NCBI GenBank assembly: GCA_964030785.1
Contig: OZ034968.1
Location: 29,744,186-29,808,185 of the forward strand
Source of the DNA: Siderastrea siderea
Lineage: Eukaryota; Cnidaria; Anthozoa; Scleractinia; Rhizangiidae
DNA: 64,000 bases
Reading direction: 5' to 3'
The translations under genes and the position numbers were made by a program. Positions 62,838-64,000 of the stretch are shown piece by piece. Numbering within the stretch: position 1 is the stretch's first letter; each line of letters starts with the position of its first letter. Under the pieces are notes generated by a model. The model was not told the DNA's origin. It did no database searches and saw only the letters and a program-made list of their open reading frames with translations.

Positions 62838-64000
62838 GAGAGCACATTGGAGTTTGTATAGCTACCGACCTCGTAACAATATTCGTTAATGTCCGAAGAT
62901 TTTCCGACGTTTTGTCGGATCTCGGAAACGGTCAGGGCTCTTTCCGTCAGGTTTTCGCGCTGCCGAGTCAAAACATGGCATTTGCTTTTACAGTTAATCG
63001 ATGCTTTGACTGGATGCAAACTTTAATGATCCGCACGATTATAAGATGCTGACAAGTACATTGTATAGCCCGTACATTCGACTGAGCATTTATTCATTTG
63101 TACATTTGCACATTTCGTTGTTGGTTTAAATAAGTGGTGTGTTCATGATACAATTGAAAGAACACGTCGGCCAGAAGATATTTTGGTCTTTCCGCATATC
63201 ACAACAGCGCCCCTTTAAAAGCAGAAATTTCTAAACGGAATCAGTGTGTTATTTAAACCATATTCTTCTTATAACTGAAGGAAGGTTACAAGAAAAAAAT
63301 TAAATTTGGGAATAGGTTGTAAGCAGTGAAGGTGCAGAGTTGCGATTGACAATTGAATTCTGGAATGTTCCCAGCCTGGACAATGGCTTCACTCTCTCGT
63401 ACATGTTGTGATAAGAAGCCAACATATTTATTGATAAAGCAAGGATTAAATTATTATTCTCACAAGGCGACTGCTGGTTTTGTTAAGGAACAATCAGTTG
63501 AATGATATGTTTGTCCTGTAAGGTGCAGACTGTTTACAGTTTTTCGTTTGATGCCACAGAATGGATATTGTAAACAGGGTTTACTAACGAACAAGACAAG
63601 CACGAATTTGCAACGAAACAAAACTACAGTTGTAGCTTTAATGTACGTAATAGTCGGCAAGCAAGCGGTGATGTAATTTTTAAACTTGTCTTGGTCTCTG
63701 TGAAAGTCGGTAGTTGTGAAAGGTTGGCATTTATCCAGTCGTTGTTAATGTACTCTTGTTTGTTCTATGAGAATCTTTATTTATCAGTTGTGAATATTTT
63801 TCTGCAAGAAATTGTCATTTGCAATTATTATTAAACTGACTTCACGGTTTTCTTTAAGTAGGGTTGTGTTTTATTCGACACTTGATTGGCAATTTTGTAG
63901 GATGAAAATAAATTCCACAACAACTAAATTGACATGGTGAGTGGAAAGTAAAGAGAACATGCCACGAAAGTAGTAATTTGTCAAGTCTGGTTTGAATTGT
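62838..64000 (+). other. CEP152 3' UTR and downstream DNA
   Basis: Non-coding after the CEP152 stop. Candidate polyadenylation signals are ATTAAA near 63830 and AATAAA at 63907-63912. The 3' end is not fixed by sequence alone, and no further gene starts before the window edge. Confidence 0.6.

Overview
This is a eukaryotic, intron-dense, AT-rich animal window. All three identifiable genes are animal orthologues: synphilin-1, a p24/TMED cargo receptor, and the centriole protein CEP152. They sit among many small DNA transposons, foldback (MITE-like) elements, homopolymer tracts and microsatellites. Vertebrate-like exon structure combined with compact intergenic DNA and many palindromic MITEs suggests a cnidarian, probably an anthozoan such as a stony coral or anemone. 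That assignment is inference; no rRNA or mitochondrial marker is present.

Layout. (1) 1-633, minus: 5' part of an unrecognised gene that runs off the left edge, with a SAP/Rho-N-like helix-turn motif. (2) 1349-7185, minus: a synphilin-1 (SNCAIP) orthologue, eight exons resolved, first coding exon not found. (3) 8206-17500: gene-poor DNA with MITEs. (4) 17501-18421, minus: last exon of a polytopic membrane protein that looks internally duplicated. (5) 18422-25359: gene-poor DNA with foldbacks and a perfect 42-bp palindrome. (6) 25360-32261, minus: a three-exon, 209-aa TMED7/TMED3-type p24 protein, with a dead pogo/Tigger transposon in one intron and a 1.6-kb TIR element in the other. (7) 32262-32636: a short head-to-head intergenic promoter. 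(8) 32637-62837, plus: CEP152, 27 exons whose splice phases all agree, giving a 1907-aa protein. (9) 62838-64000: CEP152 3' UTR and downstream DNA.

The genes do not form one pathway. CEP152 recruits PLK4 for centriole duplication, TMED7 works in ER-Golgi cargo traffic, and synphilin-1 is a cytosolic ankyrin/coiled-coil adaptor. The most notable biology is: a roughly 23-residue periodic A-R/K-x-x-W repeat across the middle of CEP152; a synphilin-1 orthologue in an animal presumed to lack alpha-synuclein; close linkage of genes whose human counterparts lie on the 5q and 15q paralogous regions; a probable GC-AG intron; and several nested or inverted transposon pairs, one of which brackets the shared TMED7/CEP152 promoter.
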